DNA of 64,000 nt, taken from NCBI GenBank assembly GCA_037951105.1, contig JBAMJV010009772.1, positions 1-64,000 on the forward strand. The letters are read 5' to 3'. This document shows positions 27,801-42,500 of this stretch, piece after piece. Each line of letters begins with the position of its first letter. Positions within the stretch are counted from its first letter, which is position 1. The notes beneath the pieces are model-generated. The model was given only the letters and a program-made list of their open reading frames with translations, did no database searches and was not told where the DNA came from. Origin of the DNA: Echinarachnius parma (lineage: Eukaryota; Echinodermata; Echinoidea; Clypeasteroida; Echinarachniidae). A program made the translations under genes and the position numbers.

Positions 27801-30496
27801 TGATGATATTAGTTGTTTTACTTGGGATATTTGAATCAAATTCTGAAGAGAAGAATCCAAATAATGATGAAGTATTACCACTGCTGTTTATTGCAATGGT
27901 ACTATTTCAGAATAATATCAATAGATTAATCAAGTAATATAAGCTACAATACAATTTGATAAAATATAAGATATATTGTCTGAGGGTATATACACTGTAC
28001 ATTACGTCGTGAGATATAAAATATGTACTTGCATCTGTATTACATAACCAAACAAATGAAAGATACTTGAGGAGAAGCTAACAAAGTTGCATTTCTGTGT
28101 TTATTCCATGCAGGGACGCCCTGGAGACCAAGGTTTGATCGGACCTGCAGGAGAGAGGGGAGATCCGGTTAGTTTAACACTAACCCTAACCCTAACCCTA
28201 ACCCTAACCCTAACCCTAGGTGGTTCAAACATCACATTATTTTGCAGTAATCATTGTTATTGAAATGATAATAATAATAATAATAATGTCATATTCATAA
28301 TGAACAAAAATGTATTCATAATTTATTTCCAAATTTTCAACACATTTTTAAACAAACGGTTAACAATACATTATGATCACAAATTCTTAAAGACAATGCA
28401 GTAAATAATTAAATTCAGTGTATATGTTTCTTTAACATAAAGAAAGAGTTTGAATAATAAGTGCACACAAATTGTGCATATTATATCACATATGTGTCTA
28501 TGTGCTGTAAGAAAGGGAAAGTAAAAGGAAAGTTCAGCATACTCAGTAACTAATACATAAGTCACTCTGTTTTAATATTACGGAGCTGTTGTTTGTTTCT
28601 TGTTTGTTTGTTTTGTTTGTTCTAATCTGCTTTTATATTTATATTGCTGACAGGGTGACGAGGGTCCTATGGGACCTGCTGGACGAGACGGTATGACCGG
28701 TCCAAGGGTAAGTGCAATGAAGGCAACAACTTTTCCGTAAAGAAAGATAAGAAACATAATGAACAAGGTCGATTCTGGTCATTATATTTGTGTATAGCAT
28801 AACAATTAAGCACAAACTATATATTCTGCCAAAGATAAAGATAAGAAACAGAGTAAATGAGGCCAATTCTTGATGTTACAATACAATTTGTATTATCCGT
28901 CATTATCAACACCATTGTTTAAAGTTGTTTTACTGGTCCATACATTCAATTCAACCTGGTGAATACTGAAAAAATGCACATGTTCTTTCATCTATTCCAT
29001 GCTCTCTCAATCTTTCATTTTATTTCACCTTTTCACCAATCAGATATCATCAAAATGATAACATATCAAACTTTATGTTCATCGTGCTAATTACAAACTA
29101 TATATATAGGCCTTTCTGTTTGTTAATGAATTGTAAGTTTTAATTATTCTGTTTTTGCTCAAATACTCTTCTATTTCTCTCTCTTTTTTATGTATATATT
29201 TATGCGCACTGAGACTTAATTGTAAGATGGCACTTTATAAGAAAGGATTATTATTATTATTATTATTATATTCCATCCTTGTGTTTCTTTCAATCGTAGG
29301 GACCTCCAGGACCACTCGGCCAGCCGGGCTCACAGGGTCCTGAGGGAGAGAGGGGAGACCAGGGTCCCCTCGGACCAAAAGGAACCAAGGGAGAGAGAGG
29401 CGAAGGGGTGAGTGGTGCTTCCATCCAAACATACAAATGTACAGATTTAGTAACACGCTTATCCTTTATCAAGGAAAATGGCAGAGCGTTGTTGCGATTC
29501 AATGCTTTGATTTTTTTTCTATCATATTATTATCACAGCTTATATTTCAAGTTTGTCTGAAACGTAATAGTTTTTTGTTTTGTTATTGTATGTATTTATT
29601 TATTTTCTACCCCCTCCAAAAAAAAATAATAATTTAAAAATAAAAAAGATAAAATAAAAATAGAACCATAAAAAGACAAAAAGGCCAATTGATATACAAA
29701 TTAAATAGTATTTAAAGCATATATAAGAAACAACAACATTGCTACACAGAATTTACTGAAGAACTGAAGATAAATATGAAGGGATTCCACATTCAGCACT
29801 GTCTATGTAGACATAGCTATTCTTCCATGGGGTCCAGTATTAATCCCTTGACTATGGGAACTGGGTGGGTTGTGTACAAAGTCTATGGGGATTTCAGAAG
29901 CTTGAAGGGAAAGGGTTATGATGACAATGCATTCCTGCATTCATAATTTGATAACATGAAGTAATGGTTAATTTTCTTGTCTTATGATTTGTTGTTGTTT
30001 GATGCAGTGATAAACTCTGATTTAAATTATATACATTTCATTGTTTTTGTTGCAGTGATTGATTGTTAACGATGAAGCATCATATCATTTCAAATTTCTA
30101 ATGAGTCTACTTGATTCACTTTTTCTTGCAGGGACCACCAGGCCCACGTGGTGAAAGAGGACCTCTTGGTGAATCAGGACCTCCAGTGAGTTATCAGGCT
30201 TTTTTGTCGAATGTCATGGTATATTGTTTCCGGTCCTTTGTCTTTTAATACGAGGGTCGTGGGTTCGATTCCCAACCGTGACATAAGTGTACGTGAAATA
30301 TGTGTGCCTCGCGCTTGCAAGGCAGCTCGGCTACAGCCAGGGTAATGATATACTATACAATGTGCTGTAAGAAAGGGAAAGTTAAGGGAAAGTTCAGCAT
30401 ACTCAGTAACTAATACATAAGTCACTCTGTTTAAATATACATGTATGTGCCTCAGAAAAGAATTTCTAGATTGATGGCTCAAAATAAATGCTGGTC

Positions 30497-30533
<37 letters not shown>

Positions 30534-33500
30534 TGAAGCTATAAACTGTCCAAACCCTTTTTGCACACCTCGCGCTTAAATGTCATGTAATTTCATAATA
30601 TGTGTGGATAATAACAGTTACTTTAAGTAAAGACATGCTTGTTTATATTAGAAGTTAAATATCATAATGATTTATTATTGTTGATGGTTAAAGGGGTTGA
30701 TTGAAAGAGTCGCGCGGCTTTACTGTTAGTGTATAATCTTAATTGATTTGCTCATATTATTGTAATATTATTTATATACGTGTATTTTGATTGTTTTTAG
30801 TCGTTTACATGATCTTTTGTCAGAAGGGCTTGTATGACTAGAATAATATGCTACTTTCTAGTCCTTTTTACCAATTTATGAGCAATTGTTGACCATTGTA
30901 CAGATATGATTTTGTAAAAGAGGTATATAAATGAATTCAATTCAATTCAATTCAATCATTTTGTTTATAGGGAGACGACGGAGAGCAGGGTATTCCAGGA
31001 CAGTCAGGACCACGTGGTCAGAAGGGAGAAGAAGGGTCAATAGGCGCATCAGGTTCCCCAGGACCTATTGGTCTGCAGGTACGTTAGCAAATTATTTGTG
31101 AGATATAAATGCTATACGTATTTACATTATGGCGATCATAGTGTCTCAGGAGGAGTCATTCTCAAACAAAGTAATAGAGGCATCTCCGTTGTCACGTCGA
31201 CATAGACAACTTGAGAAAGATGACATCATTTAGACATGCACATGAGTCCAGTCCTCTCACACGTTCTCTCCCAAATTTAAGAACACATTCATCCAGGGGT
31301 TGGCATTCCTTCCAAAATCTCGCACTCCGTTCTCACCTATGATATCATCGCTAAAAACAGATTATAACATCCAGCCCTTTCAGTGTTGATAAGATATTTT
31401 CCCCACATTCCTAAGTATGTGATTATTCAATGTTATTACAATTTAAAGTTCAGTTGGGTTTTTAAAATAATAGATTATTAATTTTGTTTTAAATATTTCT
31501 CATAATAGTCGTACAATCCTTTCAACTCTTCACCCTTGTGGGTGGTTTAAAAATAATCTACATATGTTTTGTATTCTTCACATAATAGCTTAAACTCATT
31601 TGGATGGATAAACCTTACTCATTTCCATTTACATTCAGTATGTCTTCTACTGTATTTCTATAACGCTTCTCAATTCAATTTCTGTTCAACACATCTTTTC
31701 TTTCTTCCTTTCGACAGGGTCTGCCAGGTCCATCTGGTCCTAAAGGAGAGGTCGGAGATCCAGGTCTTACTGTAAGTCACTTGCAAGACTCACACTTTTC
31801 ATTTAACTGGTGTCAAAATATGGTGACAAACAAAAGTTTGTTAGTTTGAGTCATATTATAGAAACTCAAACCATGTGGATTTGTGCGCAGAAATAAGACA
31901 TTGCATCGACACAACATCATGGAAAGTTATATATAAGGAAAATTAAGAAATGGAAGACAGGTAATATTTTTTGAGAATAAATAGACAATATAAAGGTTTG
32001 GCTGGGAGCCAATATGGAAGAAGTTGGACCATTAGCGTTGGATTGTAACTCGGGGTGTGTTGTCGTATCCGAAGTGTGGATGAACAAATGAGATCCTATG
32101 CACAGAAAAACAATAGTAAAGATCTTGTCTATTATGGTCTCTAGTTTACAGTGACCACTTTTCATTTGCCTAATGTTTTCACAATAATCATGTTAAGCTG
32201 TACAAATATCTGCACCATGATTAATTTGTAATCTTTTTTCTACCTACAGGGAGCCCCAGGACCCTCAGGTCTGCCAGGAAAGAGAGGAGCAGCAGGATCT
32301 CAGGTGAGTTTTCAAGGTTATCCTGCACTTGAGGTTTCCTGCAATTTAGGGGGATATATTATTTTTTGTTGCTAGCTTCAACTGTAACCGTAACCCTACA
32401 TTTGGTGGCTATATGTTAGATTTGGGGTGCAATTAACCCCTTCGCCATGCCCACTTTGTTATTTGTTTAAATATAATTAATTAGAATATGTTTCATGATG
32501 GTTGTTAACCTGTTCAGGACTGTTATTCAGGATTTTGCTATAACATGCATTCTCAATAGACCCCAGCCTGAGCATCTTCGGGACCAGTGCTGGAGGGGGT
32601 TGATTATCTGTATTATTTGTATTCATGTACATAGGAAAAGACATAGATTGCTAAACAATTTTGAAAAAGTAACATGTTTTACCTCTGTTTTCTTTTTTAT
32701 GTAGGGACCTGAAGGGCCAAATGGACCACGTGGAGACAATGGTAGCCCAGGTCTGAAGGTAAGTACATCGTCAACTATCTACAATCTCAATTAGCAGACG
32801 TAAACAACATGAATTAGCATTTCATAATGTTATTTTTGAAATCATATATTAATTGTAGTTGTGTACTTTGTGATATTTAAATATAATATATGTGAGTTTA
32901 TCCTTCCAAAAGTTCAGTCCAAACACATTTCTCACAAAAACATCATAATCAGTCCTGTTTTTTAGGTATCAGAAAAAGTCAGGATATTAAGGATTGTCTT
33001 GTCAAGGTTCAAGTCACTGGTTTATAAGATCCACCACCATCAGTTTACTTGGCTTTCCATATATTTATATAGAACTGTTCAAAACAAATAGACTGGAAGT
33101 GCTAGTAGTCTAATATGTCTTGTTTGCCTCATAGGAGGCCATATTAAAGTAAGTCGGTTACAAAAATAGCTTCTGTAATTCACGTGCAGCTCCACAAGTT
33201 CAGGGTCTGTCTTCAGGGAAGCACTTTTATTTTGAAGCAGGGATAAGCCAAGAAGCCGCAGGTTTTGGGGGTTACATTTGTTTGTGGTCTGTCTTCAGGG
33301 AATCACTTTTATTTTTAAGCAGGAATAAGCCAAGAAGCCGCAGGATTTGGGGGGCTACATTTGTTTGTGGTCTGTCATAAGGGAAGCACTTGTGATGTTT
33401 AGGACAGTTCATTTGTCGAGGCAGCGATAATTTCTTGGCTAGTTTAAAGCATGCTCTTGAAATAGGAGGTTGCATATAATGCCCTAAGCCACATAATAAT

Positions 33501-36500
33501 GCGACAAGCTATATATAAAACAAGTCTTAGTTGCATGCGGTCTGTCCTAAGGGAACCACCTGTAATGTTAAAGACAACTTTGTTGTATATACATGGGTAC
33601 ATCATGAGACTTCACCATTAGTTCTTCTACTACATTTAACGTTGCATACAATGCAAATAGGTTGTACTGTAGTGGTTTATATGATTTAATTATTGTTCAA
33701 TGTTTTCATTTAATTTAGGGAGACAAAGGTGATGATGGCCCGAGAGGAAGGACAGGAAGAGATGGACCAAGGGTGAGTCTGAATATTACAGTGGAACCTC
33801 TTTATGACGAGGTTCTTGGGACCATGAATATTACCTTGATATACAAAATGAATATGACGGGGCTATCACAGCACAATTACCTTGTTATAAGAGGGTTTTG
33901 TTATATCACAGCTATTTATAATAAAGAGGTGTACTGTATACATTTTCTAAGATCAAAATACAGGAATTGCTTATACCCAGCTAGCCACCTGACGTTGGGC
34001 TGATGTCGGAATTTGGTTGCCGGATGTCGGCATATCGCTGTTGGCTCGAGGTTAAAATGTCCGCCAGCCCAACATCGTCACAACGTCATTTTTGTGATAT
34101 ATTGGCATAACGTCATTTTCCGACAATGGCCCAACATCATCTCATGACATGATGTTGGGCCATTGTCGGAAAATGACCTTATGCCAATATATCACAAAAA
34201 TGACGTCGTGACGATGTTGGGCTGGCGGACATTTTAACCTCGAGCCAACGGCGATATGCCGACATCCGGCAACCAAATTCCGACATCGGCCCAACGTCAG
34301 GTGGCTAGCTGGGTAATGGTGTTAACTTTTTGTTGTTGCATGTAAGCCATTGATATTTAAAACAAAACAAAATGATATACATTTTGTGTTTACGAAATAA
34401 GCAGATTTGTGCAGAGGTAACCTAATTTATTTTTAAAATGTGATTGAAATCGAAGTTCATCAAAATGTATCGTAAAACCATTCACAATTTCAAATATTTA
34501 GTTCCCTAACAGGGGTTCATGTTAGTTAAAATAATTATCTGTTACCAACAGAAATATCAGTAATTTGAATATGGTATACTATACCACTGTTTTTTTTAAT
34601 GTACTAATTAAATTTGGAATTTTGATGCTCATGAAATGTATGTATTGACACCACAATGGTCATGTGTTCAAAGAGCTTAATTTCGTTTCGGTTTTATAAT
34701 TATCTATAGACTATATTTTCCCCATAGATTTCTGATCTTGTTTTCATTTCTTGATTCTCACGTTTGCTTTTATCCTCCTGTTTTTTTTTTTTTTTTTTTT
34801 TGGTCTAGGGATTCAAAGGAGACCCAGGCCTAAAGGGAGAGCCAGGATCGAATGGCCTACCTGGTAACCCTGGACCACGTGGAATCGAAGGACCCTTCGG
34901 ACCAAAAGGAAACCCGGTAAGATAACACTCCTTGATTCTGCTGTATCCAAATTTTCAATTTGTTCATGCAATATTCATAGACTTTTTGTCTATACTTGAA
35001 TGCATTTATTTTTTATTTCATTTCAAGAATAAAATATTTATTAACGTTTTATTTTCTGTTTTTTGTCTTTTGAGAGGTGCCTGTTTTATAATAATATTTG
35101 GAAATGTATCACTGTCATATTCGCAAGCAGTTATATTATTCTAAATGTATACTCATATCTATATACAAATCTATTGACATGTTATCTGTGTAATTCACAT
35201 ACAATCTCAAGGCAAAATATGAATAAAAATATTGTTACAATAATAATTCATTTTACTGTTAATTACGCCTTGTATTCATTCTTTGTTTTTTCTTTGGGGG
35301 TGGGGGCTTTTGAATTATTGAAGATGATGCAAATTACTCAAAATCCTGCATATTGTAAGAGAATCTCAATGAAGCAACAGTCATGAGGAAATTGATGAAT
35401 ATCAATACAATGATCATGTCCTCTGTCTTTTTTCACTGATCAACCGATGATTTGTCTTTAAATCTTCTCCTAAACCAGGGCCCAATCGGATTCCAAGGAG
35501 AACTTGGTCTTCCAGGACCAGAGGGACCAACGGTGAGTATGGCACATGGAACTAATGTGTTTTATGTAGTGTGGCAAGTTAAGGGTTAACTTCATTCTCT
35601 TATCTCTTATACATATAATTATTTACAGGCAACAAAGACAATATAATTATGCTGACAATTTTTTTAATATTTTATAGTGAGACAAAAATGTAAAAATCTG
35701 TATCGTTATCAATCGGTATTGGTAGCAATAAAGTTGTTGTTGCAATAAAAGAAGTTAGCTATTTAAACAAATAAATTCAGTTGTATAAGTGTATACTCTT
35801 TGTGGCCCGGTCAGATATCAACGGATAGCGGAAACGAATGCCCAACGAATAAAAAATGTACGAAATGAAATTATCCGGTGATGAAAGTCGTCTCCATTGC
35901 TTTATGTACAAAACATAGAACAACGTACATCACCGGACAAGGAACGGACAAGAAACGCATACGAACGGAGACGAATGGATGGAAAATTTAGCTCTCTGTT
36001 TGACGTCCGTTTACACAATCCGTTGATATGTGACCGGGCTATTAGGAAAAAAAATGCAGATTCTTGTGTTCCTCAAAGGCACGTCTAAATGAAATTTGTC
36101 TGCATGTCACCACAGTACATTCTATGCTGCTGAGCTTACTATTGTCAATACTGTTCCAACTTTCTGAACAATTTCTGGTTTAAACTGATGTTATCCCTTT
36201 CTCATTTCCTCTTTGTAGGGAGGACCTGGAGAACCTGGTCAACCAGGATCAGATGGAGACCCAGGACCAATCGTAAGTAGGACCAAGATCTCAATACCAG
36301 CAGACCTGTCTTAGAGGACTCCTGTCTATAGTGGCCACCTGTGATTCGTGTGGCTTAGTATTTATTCTATTATTTCCATGTGTGTTGATGAGGACTTGTA
36401 TTTGTATCTTATCATTACAATGTAAGAAGAGTTATTATTGAAGAAATCAATAGTTAGTTGATTATGCAATCTAATACATCATTGTTTCCATCCAGCGAGA

Positions 36501-39500
36501 AAAAAAAAGAATGCTGTTATGTGTAATATGTTTGATAAATTATTTTCCAAATGTCAATAACTTTGGTTATTTACTACATTTTGCTTTACTTACCTATCTG
36601 TATAAGAATGCCAGCATTCTTATACAGATAAGCAAGTAAAGCTCTCTCATAGATGAAATGTTCGATACCGAACATACATTACATATTATCATGGGGAGAA
36701 TGGATTACACTATCAGGATAAAGAGTCCCCAAAGTGATACATGTTAAGTTATGAAGAAAAAAAAAGATGCAACATCAAATACATAAAAGGTTGAATAGTT
36801 TTGTTGAGTAAATTAGGTCCCCTCAAAAGGATCTCCTGCTAGCATTAGAAGGTATCAGGCTGCTGAGATGTTCTATATGATTTGATTAACAATGGAAACT
36901 AACACACGACGTTAGATCTACACCTATGTCTGCTTGTGATGTTTTACAAGGCAACTCAGTCATGCACATGCACTAAAGCAGATCAGTGGTAAACACACAG
37001 TGTTAAAGTGAATGGAAAATACCATTGTTTATTGAATTTACCTACGTGAAAACACAAATTATATCAAGTAATCTCATATTCTTGTTTCCTTTGTTCTCCT
37101 GCAGGGTCTTCAAGGATTGTCAGGAGAACCAGGCCGAGCAGGACCCAGAGGAAGAGCTGTAAGTATTGCTTACTACGAAGAGCCATCTATGGATGGATGG
37201 AACTTTTATATTTGTTTGCTATAATCTTATCATATATGAAGAGATATTTGAAAAATAACTGGAACAAATAAATTGGGATTTTAAGGGTGGATCATTTCTA
37301 TTTATTTATTATTCATTTGTAAAGATATTGTTATCATTTTTGAAGAAAAATAGATTGAATGAATAGGAGCAAATACATTGAGATGCTTAAAATGTATAAT
37401 TTGTATATATTTGTGAAAGTATTAAATTATGATCACATGATACATAGTAGCAAAAAGTTGGGCTTCACCTGAAAATAAACCCATCACCTTTGGACTTCCA
37501 GACCAGGGCTCTGAAACATTTAGCCACATAGACACTGAATGCTGGTACATTCCAGAATCAAGTTTAATCAAGTGAAATCAAGTAGTCAACATTAATTAAT
37601 TGACTCTAAACTTACCTGCATTAAAATAGTACTCTGCAAGTTATTTTCTTGTATTGGACGGCGTGGGAATATGATTTCACCCAGCGCTATCAGCTGTACC
37701 GTGGAATATTTATTTTGAAATGTAAAACACTTGATCTCCTTCAATCATTTCTCCTTCTCCAGGGAGCACAAGGATCAACAGGTCAACCTGGAAGGGAGGG
37801 ACCTAAGGGAGATCCTGGTGAAGATGGACCTGCTGGTCTCAGGGGAGACCCAGGAATCTCTGGAGAAGTGGTAAGTGTTCACGTTCTTTAACCCATCAAG
37901 GACGATGGCCCACATATTTAATAATATAATTGTAAATCAAAGATATTATTATTATTATTATATTTGTGGTTTGGTAGTCCTACACTTCAGCAAGAAGATG
38001 ACTAGTTATATGAAGTGTAGGAGGAGAAAGAGCATACATTTGTTTAGCCCTATTTTGTTACTGTACCTGCTTTCATTATTTTTTAATGATTTTTTTATTG
38101 TTGCGTAGATTGCTACAATTTTGGAAAATTCTTAAATTGGCAACACATTGACATATTTTAAACACAGATTTATTGGCAACTTCGCGGCAAAGTTGATGGG
38201 CAATCTGGGTGCCAAATCAAATTGCGAGAATCATCATGGCCCAGTTTGTTTGACTTAATCCACCATTCCAATGTGATGAATACAAGCTTGATAAAAAGTC
38301 AAGTGTCAATGTAATTCATTGTACATTGCTTTATTGTCTGCATGAAGGACCAAATCATTAGATCTGAATCAAGACAGTTTAGTTTGAACCAGACATCTGT
38401 TTGAGACTCATTAACCATATAATAATACAAGTAATAATAATTTGATATTATATTATGTCTAATAACCTCCATTACCTCTAATATGTGAAAAATATTAAAA
38501 TGTGAATTTCATCTCGTATTTTTTTTCAGGGACCATCAGGACCACAAGGACCAGTTGGTCTGAGAGGTCTACCAGGACCAGAGGTAAGAACAGGTCCTTG
38601 ATTTCATTGATTGCTTGGTTGGTTGGTTGGTTAGTCGAACCATCAATTTATTATTTAATGTGTTATTGATTGATTGACATGATTAATTAATCATTTGATG
38701 TATTGTTAGATTGTTGATTAATGTGTGATTGCCCTGCTTATCAAAACATTCAAGTACATTAAAGTCATACCTGTAAAGTGTCCAAATCCACGAAAATTAC
38801 TTGGAGCTTCCTCGTTTCTCTTCTACCGTGTTGTTTAGCTTATGGTAAGAGAAGAATAAAATAGGGTTTGATTTTTTCAAATGTCCCTTTAGTATGAAGA
38901 TAATTATCATTGAAAATCATTATTTCTAAAGCGTTAATCAACGCAATTGAAAAAAAGTACAATTGTCTCAGCTGAGAACGTCCGCATGCAGCACCCGTGA
39001 GAAACATTCCGGAGATTGAACTTTGAGCCGAGCGAGTTCAAATTCCATGAATTATGTACTACGTGTGTAAAAATACAAGGGTGCGAATATCTCAAACGGA
39101 TCATTCATTACTGTGACAGAAGTATGGCAGACCATCAGTATTCGGTGATCAAATATGAACTCAATATTCGTTTTTTTCACTAGGTAAACAGTGTTCGTTT
39201 TCTTTCAAACTTTCACAAATCTTTCAATTGTATTTTACAATGATATTGATATAGGATTGAAGTCTCAAATGTCATTTTGTGTAATATCTGACACTTTACA
39301 GGCATCACTTTAAGTATCTGTATACAGCTATCATTCATTCGCCAACATACATTCTAACATTCATTTATTCATTAATAAACAAACCAAAAATTGTTTGTGG
39401 GGAGATGTATTTATAAGATATGTTAGTAATACAGTGGGTAAAAGTCGCGGGATATGACGTTCTGTTTGATATATCCGACGGCAGTGAAAAATACCTCTTC

Positions 39501-42500
39501 CATTCTGTTTTTGTATAGAATTGTATAGTGTCAATCTTCTCTCACATGTCTCACATTCTCCTTCTGTCTCCTGCAGGGCAACCCTGGAGAACCAGGACCA
39601 CCAGGAGCACCCGGAGCACAAGGACAAGTCGTAAGTTACCATAGCAACATCAATTATATCCTGCATAAAATTTTTTCCACCCTTCAATTAAATGCTTAGG
39701 CTGTTGGACCTTTGGACTAATTCCCTTTTATAGGGTCTCTTTGTATTGATTTATTCAAAGGAAGTTCTGTAGTGAATGAGAAAATAAGATAACTAAGAAT
39801 AACTAAATTGGCTTTTCTTTCAGGATAATACGGTGAAATGAGTGAATAGATACATGTTTATTTGTATCAAAAGCTGCAAATAGTTATTGAGTTGAGTTGA
39901 CATTATAATTATCTCTTACTGTTTATTTACATTTCCGAGGTTTTAAAACATTGCAGGAAAAGTGTCACATGTGTTTTTCGGGTGGAATGAGAAATTTCAT
40001 AATCTATGGTTGCTGCAATACAGGCAGACATAGTTGCCACCACAGCTCAGCAACAGTCTCTATAAAGGGGGACAGGTTCTGTGACATTTCTAATTATATA
40101 CATCATATAAATAGCTTGATCACTTCTGACTTGCAGCACTGTACAGATCTGTAACTGTCAGGTATGAATATTTTGTATAAATTAGTAACAATCATTTGTA
40201 AAAAAAAAAATCTTGATTGATTGATTGATAATTTCTTTTTTTCTGTTTTTCTTTCCAGGGATTGCTAGGACCATCTGGACAAAAGGGAGATGCTGGACCA
40301 ATTGGACCCAAGGTGTGTAGACCTATATTGTATTTTTGTTGTTTCACAATTGAATAGCAAGGTAAAGCTAAAGGTGATCATCCTGCCATACCCAGTGGCG
40401 TAGCGTGGTCGGACTGATTGGGGGGCACGCAAAATTATGGGGGGGGGGGGGCACACCTTATGTATTTCTTTGTTTTTTCAAAAAATGGCCCCTTATGTTT
40501 TCTATTGTTTTTTCAAAATTATTGGGGGGGCACAGGCCCCCCCCCCCCCCCCGTAGCTACGCCACTGGCCATACCCCTGTTATTGAATATCAACCAAGGG
40601 GGGGGGGGACTGAAGTTAACCACTGCAGGTTGCATGGAATTTGGTTAGCTCCGCACAATAAAGCTAACACATGCAAAATATGATACAACGAAGGTCTGTA
40701 ACTCAGAATGAATGGTCGCAGTGAGTGTATATACTTTTAAGCTCTATAAATCAATATAATTCCACAATAAGTTATTTTCACATTCTAATCTTCTTTTAGA
40801 CGAGCTCTTAAAATGTATCTTTTCATACCAGACAATAATCTTACGACTTCAGACTTTGTGCTCGCAAAAGGTGGACAGCTTCTTTAAAAGAGCATACAAT
40901 GAATGAATTAATTAATTGATGAACAAATGGTCAGACAAACTAAAGACCAAACAAACTGATAAAAGAGTGAAATAATGCATGAATAAACACACGACTGAAC
41001 AGACCAATGGATATTTGTTTTTGTTCCATCCTTCAATGACAGGGAGACCGTGGATTCCTCGGCCGAACTGGAGAGGAGGGTCCACCAGGAGAGACGGGAG
41101 ACAAGGGAAGCAGAGGAGAAACAGGACCACAGGGACCCAAGGGAGATCCAGTGAGTATAGTCCAGTGTTTATAGGGACTGAGACTTAGGACCTTGTCTCT
41201 AATCTTCACTTCAGTGCATCAACTCATGCTTTGTAGGACTTTATTGAAAGCAGGTCCTCACTTGTTGATAAACCTGAATGGAATCACCCTCATATGTATA
41301 AATATATCATTATAAATACCAGCATTTAAGGACTAGAATTCAGGAACTTGGTCTCAAATCTGCACATTGATATATAAATGCCTCAACTCGGACTTGCCTT
41401 TGTAGGGATTTTCTGAGCAGGTTCAATCTTGTCGGTAGACCTGAATGGAACCATCCTATTATATTTTATTAAGACCAAGTGAGTAAAGACCAGTGTTTAA
41501 GGACTAGGACTGGGGACTTGTTCTCAAGTTAGGACTACCTCAAGTAATTGAGACATCAAAGTCAATGCCTTTGCAGGATATTCTTGTATCGCCAATCCAC
41601 TTATGTTAGTGGACCTAATGGAATGAACCACCCTGCTGAAGTTAAACGATTTTGAAACAAAAAAATGATCGAAATATTAAATCACTTGGGCTGTGACTAA
41701 GTTTAAGAAGACTCGAGTACACCACTCGAGGGCTCCAAAGTATCCGTGATGTAATTGGGTCTGATGATCTTCATCACTTTGTTGAATTGTGTACATACTA
41801 TATGAAGGATAAATGTATTGTAACTTGTTTACAATTTGAGAGTTCAATTTTTAATACACATTTTCCTACACAGGCATTATTATAGTAGATAAGCAGTTTT
41901 CAGCAGTATTTTGGCATCATAGTTTACAATTTATAATGTATCTTTGTTCCTTTGCAGGGCTCTGAAGGACCCCGTGGTATCATTGGACCTGAAGGACCAC
42001 CAGGTCTACCAGTGAGTACACATCTTCAGTAGATAACCCTAGACCAGGGGCAGGAATCTACAAACATATATCTTGGGACTTGCCTAGTTGGGCAAGTAAC
42101 CAAGAAAGTGGATTGCCCGTATCAATCGTTACTTACTGGAAATTTGGTTCATTTTGGTTCATTTGGCACAGAACATTAACATTTGTTATTCACATACGTG
42201 TTTAAATTTAAATTCTTTCAAAAATTCTTTTCAAAGTTTTAATATATTATATTGAAATTATTGCCTTTAATTTAGCAAGAAAATGGTTGTGTGTTTTAAG
42301 AATTAACAAATTAAGTGGCATTGTTTTTGTATTATATTGTTGAAATAAATGTAGCCTCTGCTGAAGATTCATGCTTGCATTGAATGCTTGGTCCCATTAC
42401 TAGCTCTCATGATTACATTCTTGTATGTATCCTTCAGGTCATATTTAATGATGATAAGAAAATAATATTCTTCTTGTGACAGGGAAGAGACGGATTATCA

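Noticed and set aside
29290-29502. Minus-strand Pro/Ser/Leu-rich open frames over collagen exons
   Set aside because: Antisense shadows of Gly-X-Y codons; seen at most helix exons.
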